From: Aulostomus chinensis
Taxonomy: Eukaryota > Chordata > Actinopteri > Syngnathiformes > Aulostomidae
Length of the DNA: 64,000 nt
Direction of reading: 5' to 3'
Assembly (NCBI GenBank): GCA_037954235.1
Contig: JBBMOA010000018.1
Span: 7,004,501 to 7,068,500, forward strand
The translations under genes and the position numbers were made by a program. The notes beneath the pieces are model-generated. The model was not told the origin of the DNA. It searched no databases and saw only the letters and a program-made list of their open reading frames with translations. Shown piece after piece: positions 38,101-49,900 of the stretch. How positions within the stretch are numbered: the stretch's first letter is position 1; the number at the start of each line of letters is the position of its first letter.

Positions 38101-39386
38101 TTGAGATCTTAACAGCGAGAGAACTTCCGGGACGGATTAAGTCTGAGTGAGGGCCAACAAAATCGTGACATCTTGCATTGTGCAATCTGAATACCATAAG
38201 GCTAGTGGGATCGCTGAGATTGCCCTTTGTCACACAGAAGAATAACCAAACTACTCATTAAGCAAAATGTTTACTGCGGTGCATTCACTGCTACGCTGCG
38301 ACCTACCTTGTATGTAGCTCTCCAGCTGTTTGGGGCTTGGTTGCTTTCCTTGCTGAGCAACCGCAATCAAAGCAAGCGCTTTATAAAGGGACAACTTGCT
38401 CAGGAATCCATCTGTGGAGTCCACATGCTCAGCAATCTGAGGAGGACAAAGGAGAATATAAAATGTAAAGGTCGTGATGATATTCCAGGCCAAGATCTAA
38501 ATATGACTGGGGATTGCATTCGTCTCTGCAAAAAAAGAACTGCCTAAACACAACTTCAAAGATATTCTACGGAAGCAGGATAAGAGAAAAACTGTGTTAA
38601 ATAGCCTGACAGCTTTAGCATGGATGGAAGCATTCTGAAAGGTTTAACATGTGTGAACACCTCACCTCTCCTAGAACCGCCTTGGAGAGATCAGTCCTTT
38701 GAAGCAATCTTTGAAAAACTTCAACCTGCACTTTCTCATCAGTCCTACAGCGGATGGCTTCATAAACTTCCCTGTAATATGCAGGAACTGAACCTAAAAG
38801 AGGAATAGCACCTGTGACATCACAAATTTGATAAACCTCCAATTGAGAAATCGAATCACTACAGGACCTCAAGTCTTGTTTGGTCGAAAATACTGCGGAG
38901 TTTTTAAATGTACTCATTCTATTTGCGATCACATGAATTATCTCAGGTTGTTTTTTTTGGATATCAAAATGTGCAGCATCGGTGTGGTGGAACATATTTC
39001 AGGTGATCTCAGTGGATCCTTAGGCCTGCTTAAATAAGCAGTACTGGCCGTTTTAAACGTGGCAGGAAAACAGCAATAAAACCCGTTAGCACTTGTAACT
39101 GTATCTTTACATGTAATATTCACTCTTTACTCCATCAAATGTTCAGAAACAGTAAGCGTTTAACTCGAAGTTGGATGGAGCAACTCCAAATTTAACGCGC
39201 TCTGAAGTTCTCATTGGTTCTCATAGCGACTTGGGGGAAAAAATCAGCACATTTTCAACACATCGCATAACACCTTCAAAAAAAACACATTACCAAAATA
39301 AAACACCAAGTAAATAAGTAAATCATGTGGCAACATTGCTTAATAAGAAGTTTTCGCACTGTACCTTCATTGATCTCTCCTGCCAT
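32150..39386 (-). CDS. snx8: SNX8, sorting nexin 8 (PX-BAR endosomal sorting protein)
   Basis: Thirteen coding exons, all in phase: 39386-39365, 38811-38666, 38436-38307, 37344-37154, 36328-36208, 35354-35218, 34829-34749, 34661-34501, 34285-34156, 34059-33991, 33756-33607, 32714-32565, 32236-32150 (TAA at 32152-32150). The product is 524 aa; human SNX8 is about 465. The start sits in a strong context (caccATGGCA). Residues about 9-100 look like an EH-type region (SVPAYYREVYEAI, then DSTDGFLSKLSLYKALAL). The PX domain spans about 136-247, with the lipid-site motifs RRYSDF (171-176), PPKRM (196-200) and EFIEGRRRAL (212-221). A BAR-type helical region follows from 250 to the end (for example FLPADIQAQ-like YLPADIQAQ at 278-286, MKRQMMSAT at 420-428). 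The protein binds PI3P on early endosomes and shapes tubules for sorting to the trans-Golgi network. The intron after exon 4 starts with GC, not GT. It is divergent from TTYH3. Confidence 0.96.
35472..35485. repeat. Poly-G tract in a SNX8 intron
   Basis: Fourteen consecutive G, between SNX8 exons 5 and 6. Such runs are length-variable and are also a frequent site of sequencing error. Confidence 0.95.
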
Positions 39387-39434
39387 GGTGCTGCAGACTG
39401 TCATGTGAGCACAAGAGCACCTCCATGTGATTTC
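39387..39434 (-). other. snx8: 5' UTR part of the SNX8 first coding exon
   Basis: Upstream of the SNX8 ATG on the minus strand, a strong acceptor (ttttcttttctacag|gaaatc) places the exon start at 39434. This implies at least one further non-coding exon upstream, probably in the CpG-rich block at about 40000-40330. That exon's donor was not identified with confidence. Confidence 0.6.
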
Positions 39435-40928
39435 CTGTAGAAAAGAAAAAACAAGTAATTTATTTCTTAAAGTTATAGGAAGCTCCGTTTAAAGTCCAAG
39501 GGTATAAACTGCCACTTACATGGAGTGGTAGTTCAAAAAGTACCACCATAACCGCAGTAAACTAACTTTTATTATTATTATATTTACAGAGCGGCTGCCT
39601 TCAATCATCCGGTAAATGCCTCCAAATAAACAAGGAAATAATGTGATTCGTGTTTATTTCCAGCTTTTGTCTATGTGAGTTATATGAATTCTCTGTTCCT
39701 CATTCCTTAATTTGCCAGCATGCACAACATATGATACCTTCAAGAGCTCCTTCTTCAGTACTAACTATTGCTTCTATTTTTCTGAGATTTACGGACATCT
39801 TATTTTTTTTTAAAATTATTACATGATAACCTGAGCTTGAAATTTGAAAGGTGTGCTTCAAATTGTCAATTTACCAGCAAACTGTGGACACGTGCGCTCG
39901 CTTATACATTATTTCAAGGCGTTTTCCTGCTCTCAGTTCTGCAGTTCACAAGCGGGTTTCCATATTTCCAACATCCTATGAATATAGCATGAGCTCATCA
40001 CCAGGTCGCCCCTGAGTGGCGCTACTGCGTCACTTTTAGCTCCGTACACCGAGGGCGTCTGAGTATGCGGGCCGAGCCCGAGGAAGGTTTGTCAGCTGAG
40101 TGAATGAACAGTCGCCGCGTTAGCTCCAGTCTGTATGGAGGTTTTACACTGCAGGGGTTGTTTGAGTTGTTACGCCGGAAGGAAACTGAAAGAGACGAAA
40201 TGAGGAATAACCTACTCAACAAAAAAGGATGTAACTAACCGCAGCCCAGAATGACAAGTGGACAAAAGAGACTTCTTGATGTCGTTCGCCTTAGTGTCCG
40301 AGCCTCACTGCACTGAACCAACCCGCAGCGACACCGGCTAACGTTAGCTGAGTTTACTCGGACTAACGTTACATTGTGGGTATAATTAGTTCAAATACTG
40401 CGTGTATTACCTCGTGTATAAATAGACAGGGTACCCAGCTCAGCCCCACCTATAGTTCGGGTGAAAGCAGGCTTCAAAACATTAGTTGGCAGGCTAACAC
40501 GCTAACTAGCTCGGGACTGGCTAAGCTTCAGGTTGTCTGGGTTAACGCTGAAGCTAAATTTCTAATCTGTTAGCATGATAGCTACAGTCGCAATGAACAA
40601 GTTAACGAGCTTCTTGTTTTGCTATCAATCAGCAGTAATCAGTGTGAACTATCATCAGCCACTGGAGTAAGTTATTGATGCTAATAAGAAAATCTTCCTC
40701 GAGTGGTAGTCATATTAAACTTTATTAGGTCTGTCAGTTGTATGTTAGCGAGTTTGCTAACTTCTTTTTCAGTCTACCAGACGAACAATCTTGTTTTTGT
40801 TCTGTTTTTTTCTTCCCGGATACAGACAGACTTTTTGAGGTGGACTCCTTTGCCTGTTTACAGTTGGAAGCATCCTCGCTTGTCTCTCGAGTTGCCTCAC
40901 AAGAGGATCGCACTGACAATTGCTTGCA
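39435..40928. promoter_or_regulatory. Shared promoter interval between SNX8 and TTYH3
   Basis: The start codons of the divergent genes are 1.5 kb apart. A CpG-richer block at about 40010-40340 carries a CRE-like TGCGTCAC (40025-40032) and an ETS core CCGGAAG (40175-40181). Next to it is a cluster of GCTAACGTTAGC-type palindromes: GCTAACGTTAGC at 40337-40348, CTAACGTT at 40363-40370, and GCTAAC/GTTAGC fragments at about 40490-40600. TTYH3 5' UTR is expected in the last few hundred bases; possible acceptors are at 40772 (cttctttttcag) and 40825 (cccggatacag). Transcription start sites are not determinable here. Confidence 0.55.
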
Positions 40929-43900
40929 ATGGCAGCTGTGGTAAGCTACTCGCCACCATGGTGGGTGAACCTGCTCCATAGACTTCCCCATTTCAACTTC
41001 AGGTTCGAGCAAACAAGCAGTGATTTCCGACCAGAGGACTGGACTTATCAACAGGTAAAAAGTCCCTCATCCCTTACAAGGTATTAAATGACCTTAGCAG
41101 TTGGGATTGTAAGGTTGCATGTTTAGAGATGTGTTTACATTGAGTGTTTGTTCTCGTGTGATTTAAGTGTTCACACATTGAAATGATGTACAGTAACTTC
41201 TGTAATCTGTAGATTTATATTTGATATAAATAAGCCACAAAAAAAAAAAACATGTTAGACCCTGTTCTGTTTCTTCACCTCTTGATTCATGTCACCATCT
41301 GTGTGTAGCTTCCTTGCCTTGACCTCTTCCAGCCATGCCAGCTGGTAGTGTGCAGTCTGATCTTAGGCACCTAAATTGACCTGGGAGGCACCACTGATCC
41401 TCAAAAATATTGGTTTTCTCTTCCTATGCAATTATAATGTCAAATACTTCTGCAAAGAGACAGGTATATATTCAGATTAAAGTTACTGAAACACCAGGAA
41501 AAGTCTTGAATTAGGTTGTACATTACTGAGGGTAGGGCAGTATGACATTTGTTCTTTTATGGTTACTGTAGAAGAGAGTGTCAAATCAGGTCAAGTTATA
41601 TGATTTACCTACTGCGGTATGCAGCACTTGCACTGCCCTTTTTTAACTAATGCATTCTTTTTTGGCATTCCCTGTTCAGTTTAGTCATCTCAGTACTGTG
41701 ATTGACACAGACACCCATTTGATTTAACTCAGGATCTAAATAATTAGCTCCGTGGGTAGCCTGTTTGAAAATGGTAGGTACTGGATGCTTGGAACAGAAT
41801 GAACTTACCTAGCCATTTTTCTTGCTTCAGTAGTATATAACTGTTTATAGGTCATTGGGAGGGTGATATACATGTAGCATTATGCAGTCAGTACTTCTTA
41901 ACAGGTGTCCTTTGAAAGAGAATGATTGATTAAGATTCACAGTATATGCACCTAAGTAATTTATCACTTAATGACAATAACAATGTCAATAACAAAACCA
42001 CAGCAATTTTTGTTAATGCATGTATAAATGAGTTAAATGCAGCAGTACCACATCCACTGTGGTGCTGTGGCTTCTGAAAGACTCTCCTCCCTGTGCAAGC
42101 AACAAAAAACAGGAAGATGTATTCTAGAGATGAAACAGGAAGATGTATTCTAGAGATGGCAGCAGTATGTGGGTGATTGTTAAAAAGCTTGTAGAGACAT
42201 ATGAAAGAAGTTTCAGGGACATACACAGCATTTAGTGAATTGTTTTGCTTTGGTGTCAGATGTTTCTGGCAGATCTCAAACTGGGCTTAACTTAAGCTAA
42301 AATTGGCACCTGAAAAAAAGGAAGATGGTCTCCCAAGGTAGCAACTGAAGTCTCTTTGGTTGGAAAAAGGTCACATTTTACCCTCTTACATTTGCTGTTG
42401 TCTAGCTCTCTAAAAGTATGAAACCTTTATCATGGTGGTACACAGGAGAGGTTCCTTGGCTGGATAGAGGTCAACAGCCACAACATCACTTTTGCAAGGT
42501 GAAGAGTATCAAGTAAATGCTGAAGGGTTAAAAGACTGAACATCAAAATATTGTTGAAATTGCAATAAAGCAAAATGCAGTTTCTAAATCAAAAGAACTG
42601 GAGCTTTTATAGTGTGTGTCCCAAAATACCTTTAAAAGTTAAGTATTGGGGTGTGGACAGTTATGTGTCATCATGCAATACCTTTCATGAAAATTTTAAT
42701 TCAGTTTTGATGTAGATTGCAGATGTTTGACCTCAGTTGCACCAGTTGTTCTGAAAATGCAGTATGGTCAACATCGGACTAGCTCACTAAACTAATTGCA
42801 AACCTATACACAATGACAGGTTGTTTATTGTCAGAGGAGTAATGACACCATCGAAGCTTAAGGGCAGAGACAAGATGACTAAGTGGCCAGATGAGATGAT
42901 CATGCAAGTTGCAAACAGGGTGTTTCTGTATACGCACTATCACCTCATAGGAGATGATAGTGCAGATGGTACTGCAGAAAACAAACTTGTAGTAGGATTA
43001 CAATGTTTACGCCTCTATTCCATCCAAGCCACTTGTCTGGGCTTAGCTTAGTCTGTCATTTCTCCTCAGTTGTTTGTTTCTTAGGCTATCATAAATATTT
43101 GGACAAAGGAATCAGTATAGATTGATGACAATCCCTCTGAACCTGTAAATGTTCTTCGGTTGAAGTCCTGCTCCCTCATAACTAGAACATCTAATAGTGC
43201 CTTTAGTAGTGTCAGTCACTGTGAGGTATCATTGAGGATACTGAATAAAAAGAGTGACAGGGAAATGGAAATTTGTCCTAGCAGTGAATCCTCTGAGGTA
43301 TAAGTGTCACTAAGACCCTCTGTCTGACCTATATAGGTTGTGTTTCTGTAGTCAGAGGTTTGACTCACATGGTGTATTGCTCTATGGCTTGCTTTGAAAT
43401 TTTTTGTGATAGCTATTGTAATATGTGGCTGCTCTCCCCAATTTGTGTTTGTATTATCATGAATACAATGTGAGATTATATTTGCTCTGGGAGTGCTCAT
43501 CTCTCCCTTTTCATTTAACTGGGCATTTTGTGATATTGTTCTCTCCAAAGATTGATTAGTTTTCCCTGCCTTTGTTCGGTATATTTCTGCAGAACCAGAA
43601 ATGACAGCACCCATAAAGAAATTAAAATAAATCATCCCCTTTCATCTTAGACAGATTCAATTAAAATGTAAGTGAGACTTTGTTGCAGGCCTGTTGTTTT
43701 ATTGTGTTACTTTTTAACACTGCATTGAATATAAAGGTTAAATTCAGACATATATGTTGAAGGGACTACTACAGTAGATTCACCAAAACGGTGTGTTGTA
43801 CATGTCATTGAATTAATTTCAATATCTACAAAGTGCCCTGGAGGAGATTTCAAAATATTAAGTTAGAGTGCATTGCAATGTAGCCTATAAATATCATGAT

Positions 43901-46900
43901 GTTAATCCGTTGATGATTTGCTCACCCAAAATGCTATCAGCAATGACCTTTCTGTAACCCTCTTCCCTAGTCCATCCTGTTACTGGGAGGTGTAGCGCTT
44001 GCATGTCTGGCCCTGGACCTCCTGTTCCTGCTCTTCTATTCCATTTGGCTATGCTGCCGGCGGAACAAAAATGAGGATCAACCCACTGCCGACTGCTGCT
44101 GCACAGCCTGGTGTGTCATCATCGCAACACTTGTGTGCAGGTAAGTGCAACCTCCGGATGAGAGTGGTGTGGGGATGTAGTGCACTCTTTTGGATCTGCA
44201 AGCATAGTTACTATCTCCATAAACACAGGGTCTTGCCTTCTTTTATATCAGTGCTGTCCCACAATTTTTAGATTTTTTTTACATTTTTCTGTAAGATTAT
44301 GTGTACAGCATGATCTTTGCTGTAGATCACCACACCATGTACTGCTGCATGTCTGTAAAGACTCTTGAGAGGCAGTTTGTTTGTCGAAGAATCACCAAAG
44401 AGAGTAGGAGTGCACTCTAGCACTATTTACACCCCAAAAGATATGGATTTAGTGAGAAACAATGAAACTGTCTGTACCTCCTAACCAACAGAAACCCTCC
44501 AGGAATAAATTGTTTTTGTGAGTTAGGTTTTAAATTGTGAAGCAGTTTTTTGTCCCTTGAGGGTTTCTGCACACACAATGATCCCATTCAAAAAGAATCA
44601 TCATTAACTCAAGGTCAAATGAAATGGGTATATCGACAAACTTAATTTGATTATCTAAGTTCCAAGCACAGACAGATGCACATTGTATGGCAAGGGTGGT
44701 GAAGGTATTTTTGTATCTGCACATTAAACCAAAGGAATGAAAAATGATAGAATGGGAATGCCTAATTTTATGTTTTATTATTACTAGTAGATACTGGCTT
44801 CATCGGAAGCATGAGAACGCTACCATCTGGACATGCTCTATCTATCCGTGAACACTGCATTCGTTTCCTGTTTTCCTCCCTCAGTTGATGAGCCACTGGA
44901 GAGCCATCACAGTTGATTCAGAGTAGCACAAAGAGCTTGGGGACCTGAAGAGTACAAGAACTGCATTACAATCACTGCGCCAGTGTCTGCTTGTAAACAC
45001 ACACAAATGTGTTTTAGTAAAAACAGGAAAAACAAGTTAGAGAGATGAGACATTTATGTGTTTGGTTTTGCTCTGGGTTTGTTCTCTGACAAAGATTTCA
45101 TACCTGGCATCAATCCAGAAAGCACTCCTCAGCTTTTAAGGATATTGGGATTATCTACAGATATCATTAAAATATTGCTTTTGCCATATTTTTTAATTTG
45201 CATTCTAATAAATAAATTTGCATTGCATTAATCTGCAATACAAACTGTTGAGTTTTGATGCTGATATCTATGTAATGACCCCCAGTGCTGCACAGGGTAG
45301 CCTGCTGCAGTGCAAATTAACCAGCTCCCCATGGCATGTAAGCACTCTTGTTCTAACAACTCACATCAAGCCAAAGCAACAACAAACACCGACTGTATAT
45401 TTATAGCAGTGGATATGCGACTCCTCTGTGTTAAAACGTTTTTAACAATTTCCCGCAAGGGATTAATAAAGGATTTCTGATTCAGCCAGCAATTCATATT
45501 GCTTTTTTGTACGTTAGTACAGTTAAGTCACAAAAACATTTAATGTATTAAAAAAAGCAAGGTACTTTCTAAATGATATTTGTGTATGGTTACAGCCCTA
45601 AAAGGCTGTATATTCAAAGTTTCACTTCCCAGTTGAGAGCTTGCTTTTGTTTTTGCTGTGACACAGCTCCTGTCCACCTTTTTCACACTGCTGAGTGTGA
45701 GAGGAAGAGATTAGCAGCCCTTCAGGAAGAGGGAAAACCTATTGAGTCACTGAGTGCTGTTGGCTGAACACTATTGGACTAGTCTGACTTTCAGCTTGAA
45801 GTGATTCACTTATCATCAGCCCACTTGATAAAATCCACTTTGGCATAGGATGGGTGTCACCGAAAAGACTAACAGCTGCAGCACAAGAAGAGATATCAGC
45901 ACTGGAGTGTCGCTCTTCAAATTGCTTCCCAAAGTACAAAAATGAATTTCTTTTTAGTCACTGAAATACAGTAGATATATATGTGCCAGTATCACTGCTA
46001 GTTATCAAAAATTGCCCATCATAAAAATGAATTCAATACAACTAAAAATATATTTTCAGTCCATGCAACAGTGCTTCTTTTCTGCTAACGAAGGCCTGAT
46101 AGTCAGCCATCGTGTAGGGTTAGGGGCATACATGTGGCCCATTCCTGTGTGTTTCCATGGTTCTGTATGGATTCTTTCTGCTGGAAATGAAAGGAGCCTG
46201 TTGACTGGGGTCTGAACAGACAGGGTTAATGTGGAGTTCACACGCCTCTCTCCCTGCCTCACTATCTCCCAGGCTTGCTCGCCTCTCCTCTATGTGTCTT
46301 TTTAAGCTAAGCCCTCCCCCTCACCACCCCATCTCTCCTCCCTTTCTTTTGTCTCCTTTCAGTGCTGGCATTGCTGTGGGTTTCTATGGTAACGGCGAGA
46401 CTTGTGATGGAGTGAATCGGCTAACATATTCCCTGCGCCATGCTAACCGCACAATCACTGGGGTGCAGAAGCTGGTAAGACTGACAGCACAAATTATACC
46501 AGAATGTTTAATAATTCATCACCCCTGTGCCGTGAGCATTCCCACTTTCCCCTGCCACAAGATAGTGAATTCCTTTGTCTGGTCTGAACTCTGCCATGAA
46601 CATGTTTGTCCCTGTGCTGGGTCTAGGTGTATGACAGTACATCCTCATTGAACCAGACTGTAGATGACAATCTGCAACAGCTTGAGGGCCAGTATGCGCA
46701 GCATGCAGACTACCTGTCCATCATCCAAAAGCTGCAGGGCCAGCTGGACGAGCTGGTCAGACAGATGGTGGAGATTCCCTTCTGGGACAATACCAACATC
46801 TCCCTGGAGGAGCTTGCGATGAAGATTGAGCTGTATGACTGGTACAGGTACGCCTGTAGTAGTGTAGTCAAAGTACTATCATTCAAACAAAATGGGCCAT

Positions 46901-49900
46901 CCAGAGTAATACCATAAAACTGACACTCCAAGTCAAGGGCTTCTGTCTCATTTTTACACTGATGTGCACTGTTGCAGAAAGGATGTAGATGGTATGTTGC
47001 TGTCTGTACAAATACTCACAAGTGCTCCTCATTAGTGTAGTACTTAAATAATTCTTTTTATTTGTACGTCATATGCATTGTACTAGTAATAAATGATCCT
47101 AACTACCAATATTTCTGCTATAAAAACAGCAAAGTCACTTGAATAATTCCATACTTAAAATCTCAATGAATAATACACCGGACATTATCCCCGAATGAAT
47201 GGTGGAAAGATTGATGTTGTCCTCTATCATCTTCTGCTGCTAATGTGAAGGGATCAGCGCTTGGCAGGCTCTACTGGGACTCGGGGCTGCTGTCTCAACC
47301 AGAAAATCTGAAAGAATTTTGACTTTGGAGTCACTTATGTTTAAGCTTGGCCAAAATAATTAGGGCCTGAGCCTGAAGGTGCTTCAGGCGAAGACCCTGT
47401 TATGTTTGCTCGTTTTACTTGTTTTCACACCTTGACTAAAATATAATGTGGATTGAGGACTGCAGGCAAATCATTTAAATTTGTCATTGTTGTACAAGTA
47501 TACACTTTGGGAAAAAAAGATTGGCCATATTAGTCTTGTTGGTTTAATGCTGGTTACATTATAGGGTGTAGATGTTGGCTAGTTAGTTAAAAAATTGTCA
47601 TTCTCTCTCCTGTCTCTCTACTCAGCTGCCCGCTCTTTGTATGTGTATGATGTGGGAGCTCATATCAGCCTTATATCAAACCAGGTTTCAGCCGAGCCAT
47701 GAATAGCACCAAAACTATTCATTTCCTGGTATATAAACATAGTGAATGTATCACTCATTCTAATTCAAAGCAGTATTTCAGGTCACATCCATATTAATGC
47801 TGCAGCATTGTCAAAAAGAGTTTGAGCTTTGCACCACAACAGATGTTTGGCAATACAACTCTTTTCATTTTTTTTAACTTGCAGTACATATTTTTATAAA
47901 ATTTTCAGTGCAGAAACTTACACAAGCAGTTTACAACTTTGTGAAAACTGTCTCTAACCTCTGACTTCATATATTCTTTTAGTATTAGTTTGTGTTTTCC
48001 CAAGTGAGAACGGTAACAGCGGTAACTGCTGCTACTCTGCCGGAAGTTTTAGAATTACATTATCTGAGTGAAACTAGAGGAGGCAGCAGCTACAGACAAG
48101 TGAATCTTAATTTTTCAGCATATCATTTTGCCGCTGGCTTGGCTACAATCACAAACCTGCGATGTTTGAAGATATCAAAGTCAGAACTGTATTATGGCTC
48201 ATATATGCTGAAAAATGAGAATATGCAAATGCAGTGATAGTTCTTTCTCAAAACGGTTTCCTGTGTTTCTTTGGAGTGTCACACACTTGCAGCAAAATTC
48301 AGACAGATTTTGTTAATTCAAAATGAAGGTTTAAAAGATAAGTTAAATGAATTCTAAATCTTTTGCAACAAAAAGCAGGTTTTCTATAATATTAAACCCT
48401 GGAATATGTCTAACCTTTGTTCTTAATGTTCTAAATGGCAATTTGTCCTCATTAAGATATTTGTATATCAATTTTATAATGAACATGTTTGGCACTGCTT
48501 GTTTAGATTAAGGTGTTTACTTTAGAAATATGATTTTTAAAATGTATTCATAGATAGATAGATAGATAGATAGATAAAGATGTGTATATAGATAGATAGA
48601 TAGAGAGAGAGAGAGACCGCTTCTGTGCTGTGTTGTGCTAATCATGTCCTTTTGCTGTTAATGCCTTCACAGGTGGCTGGGCTACCTAAGTCTACTGCTG
48701 TTCAATGTCTTCATCTGCCTTCTGGTGCTGTTTGGCCTCATTCGCAACTCCAAGGGAACGCTTATAGTGTGAGTCTCATCATAAGATTATGTGACCAGGC
48801 TACTTAAGGGAAAATGTTTCTGGCCTGGGAAATAATTTTAGCAACTGACACAGAATGAGTGACAATTACTCTAGACGAAAGCCTGCAACTCATCAGGGCC
48901 ACCTTGTCATTTTAAGTTTGTCAGGATAAATTCACGCTCTATATAATATCAGCCGAGTCACAATTCATTTAGCACAGACATCGGACTATCTTCAGTGTTT
49001 TCTGGTGATAACGAATAACACTTTGTGATACACTTTGTTTACACAGGTTTGCCATTATCTTTTATATTTGATTGATCAGTTAATGCCATTTTCCCCATTT
49101 TGGGCACTAAAACACAGGAACTAGTATAAAAAAATAACTCATCACAGGTGTACAGCTCTTATATCTCCGTGCTCTTCCCCCAGCTCTTCCTTCCTCTGCT
49201 ACTCTCTCTGTTGGGAGACTAGTATTGCACTGGTGCAATATAATGCATTACAAAGCATAATAAATGACGACCTTAAAGATATCTCATTCCATTCAGTGGT
49301 GTGGTCTTGCTGTAGCACTGTCACTTTAAGTGTCCTAAACTTCACACATCCTCTCCCCAGGGTGTGCTTGTTTGGTGTAGTGGCTCTGGTAATCAGCTGG
49401 GCTTCCCTGGGGCTAGAGTTGGCTGTCTCTGTGGTAAGTGTCTCCATCAGAGCGCAATCTTGTTTTCCTGATCGTGCTGCAAAGTTCATTACCTATAATT
49501 GGATAACACATTTTTGTGCCACAGACTGCTGAATTTGGCCTTGGAGGGGAGTGGGATTGCTCTTAATTAGCACAAGTGATGAGTCAAGTCACTATGAAGC
49601 GCATAGAGAGACAAAGAAACGTTTGTATAATAAAATTCAGGATGATATCGTGACCTTGATACAAATAGAGTCCTGTATCCCTTTAAGCTTTTGTGAGGGG
49701 ATGTTGTCTTTTGTTTTGTTTTTACCCCTGCAACCACTGCTGCTTGTGTCAACACTGTATTTCAACAACTGATTGACTAAATCATACAAAACATTTAAAA
49801 AATGTTGACAACTCTAAGCTAGGTCCCTTCCTGTGGCAGCCATATTGGATCATTGATTTTTACACCATATTGAATATGGGTTATATTCATTGATGGACCT

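Larger units (their letters stand above)
46848..48672. other. TTYH3 intron 4
   Basis: 1.8 kb. It holds the truncated TIR-element end (47360-47412) and a GATA/GA microsatellite close to the acceptor (48550-48616). No coding exon seen. Confidence 0.8.
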
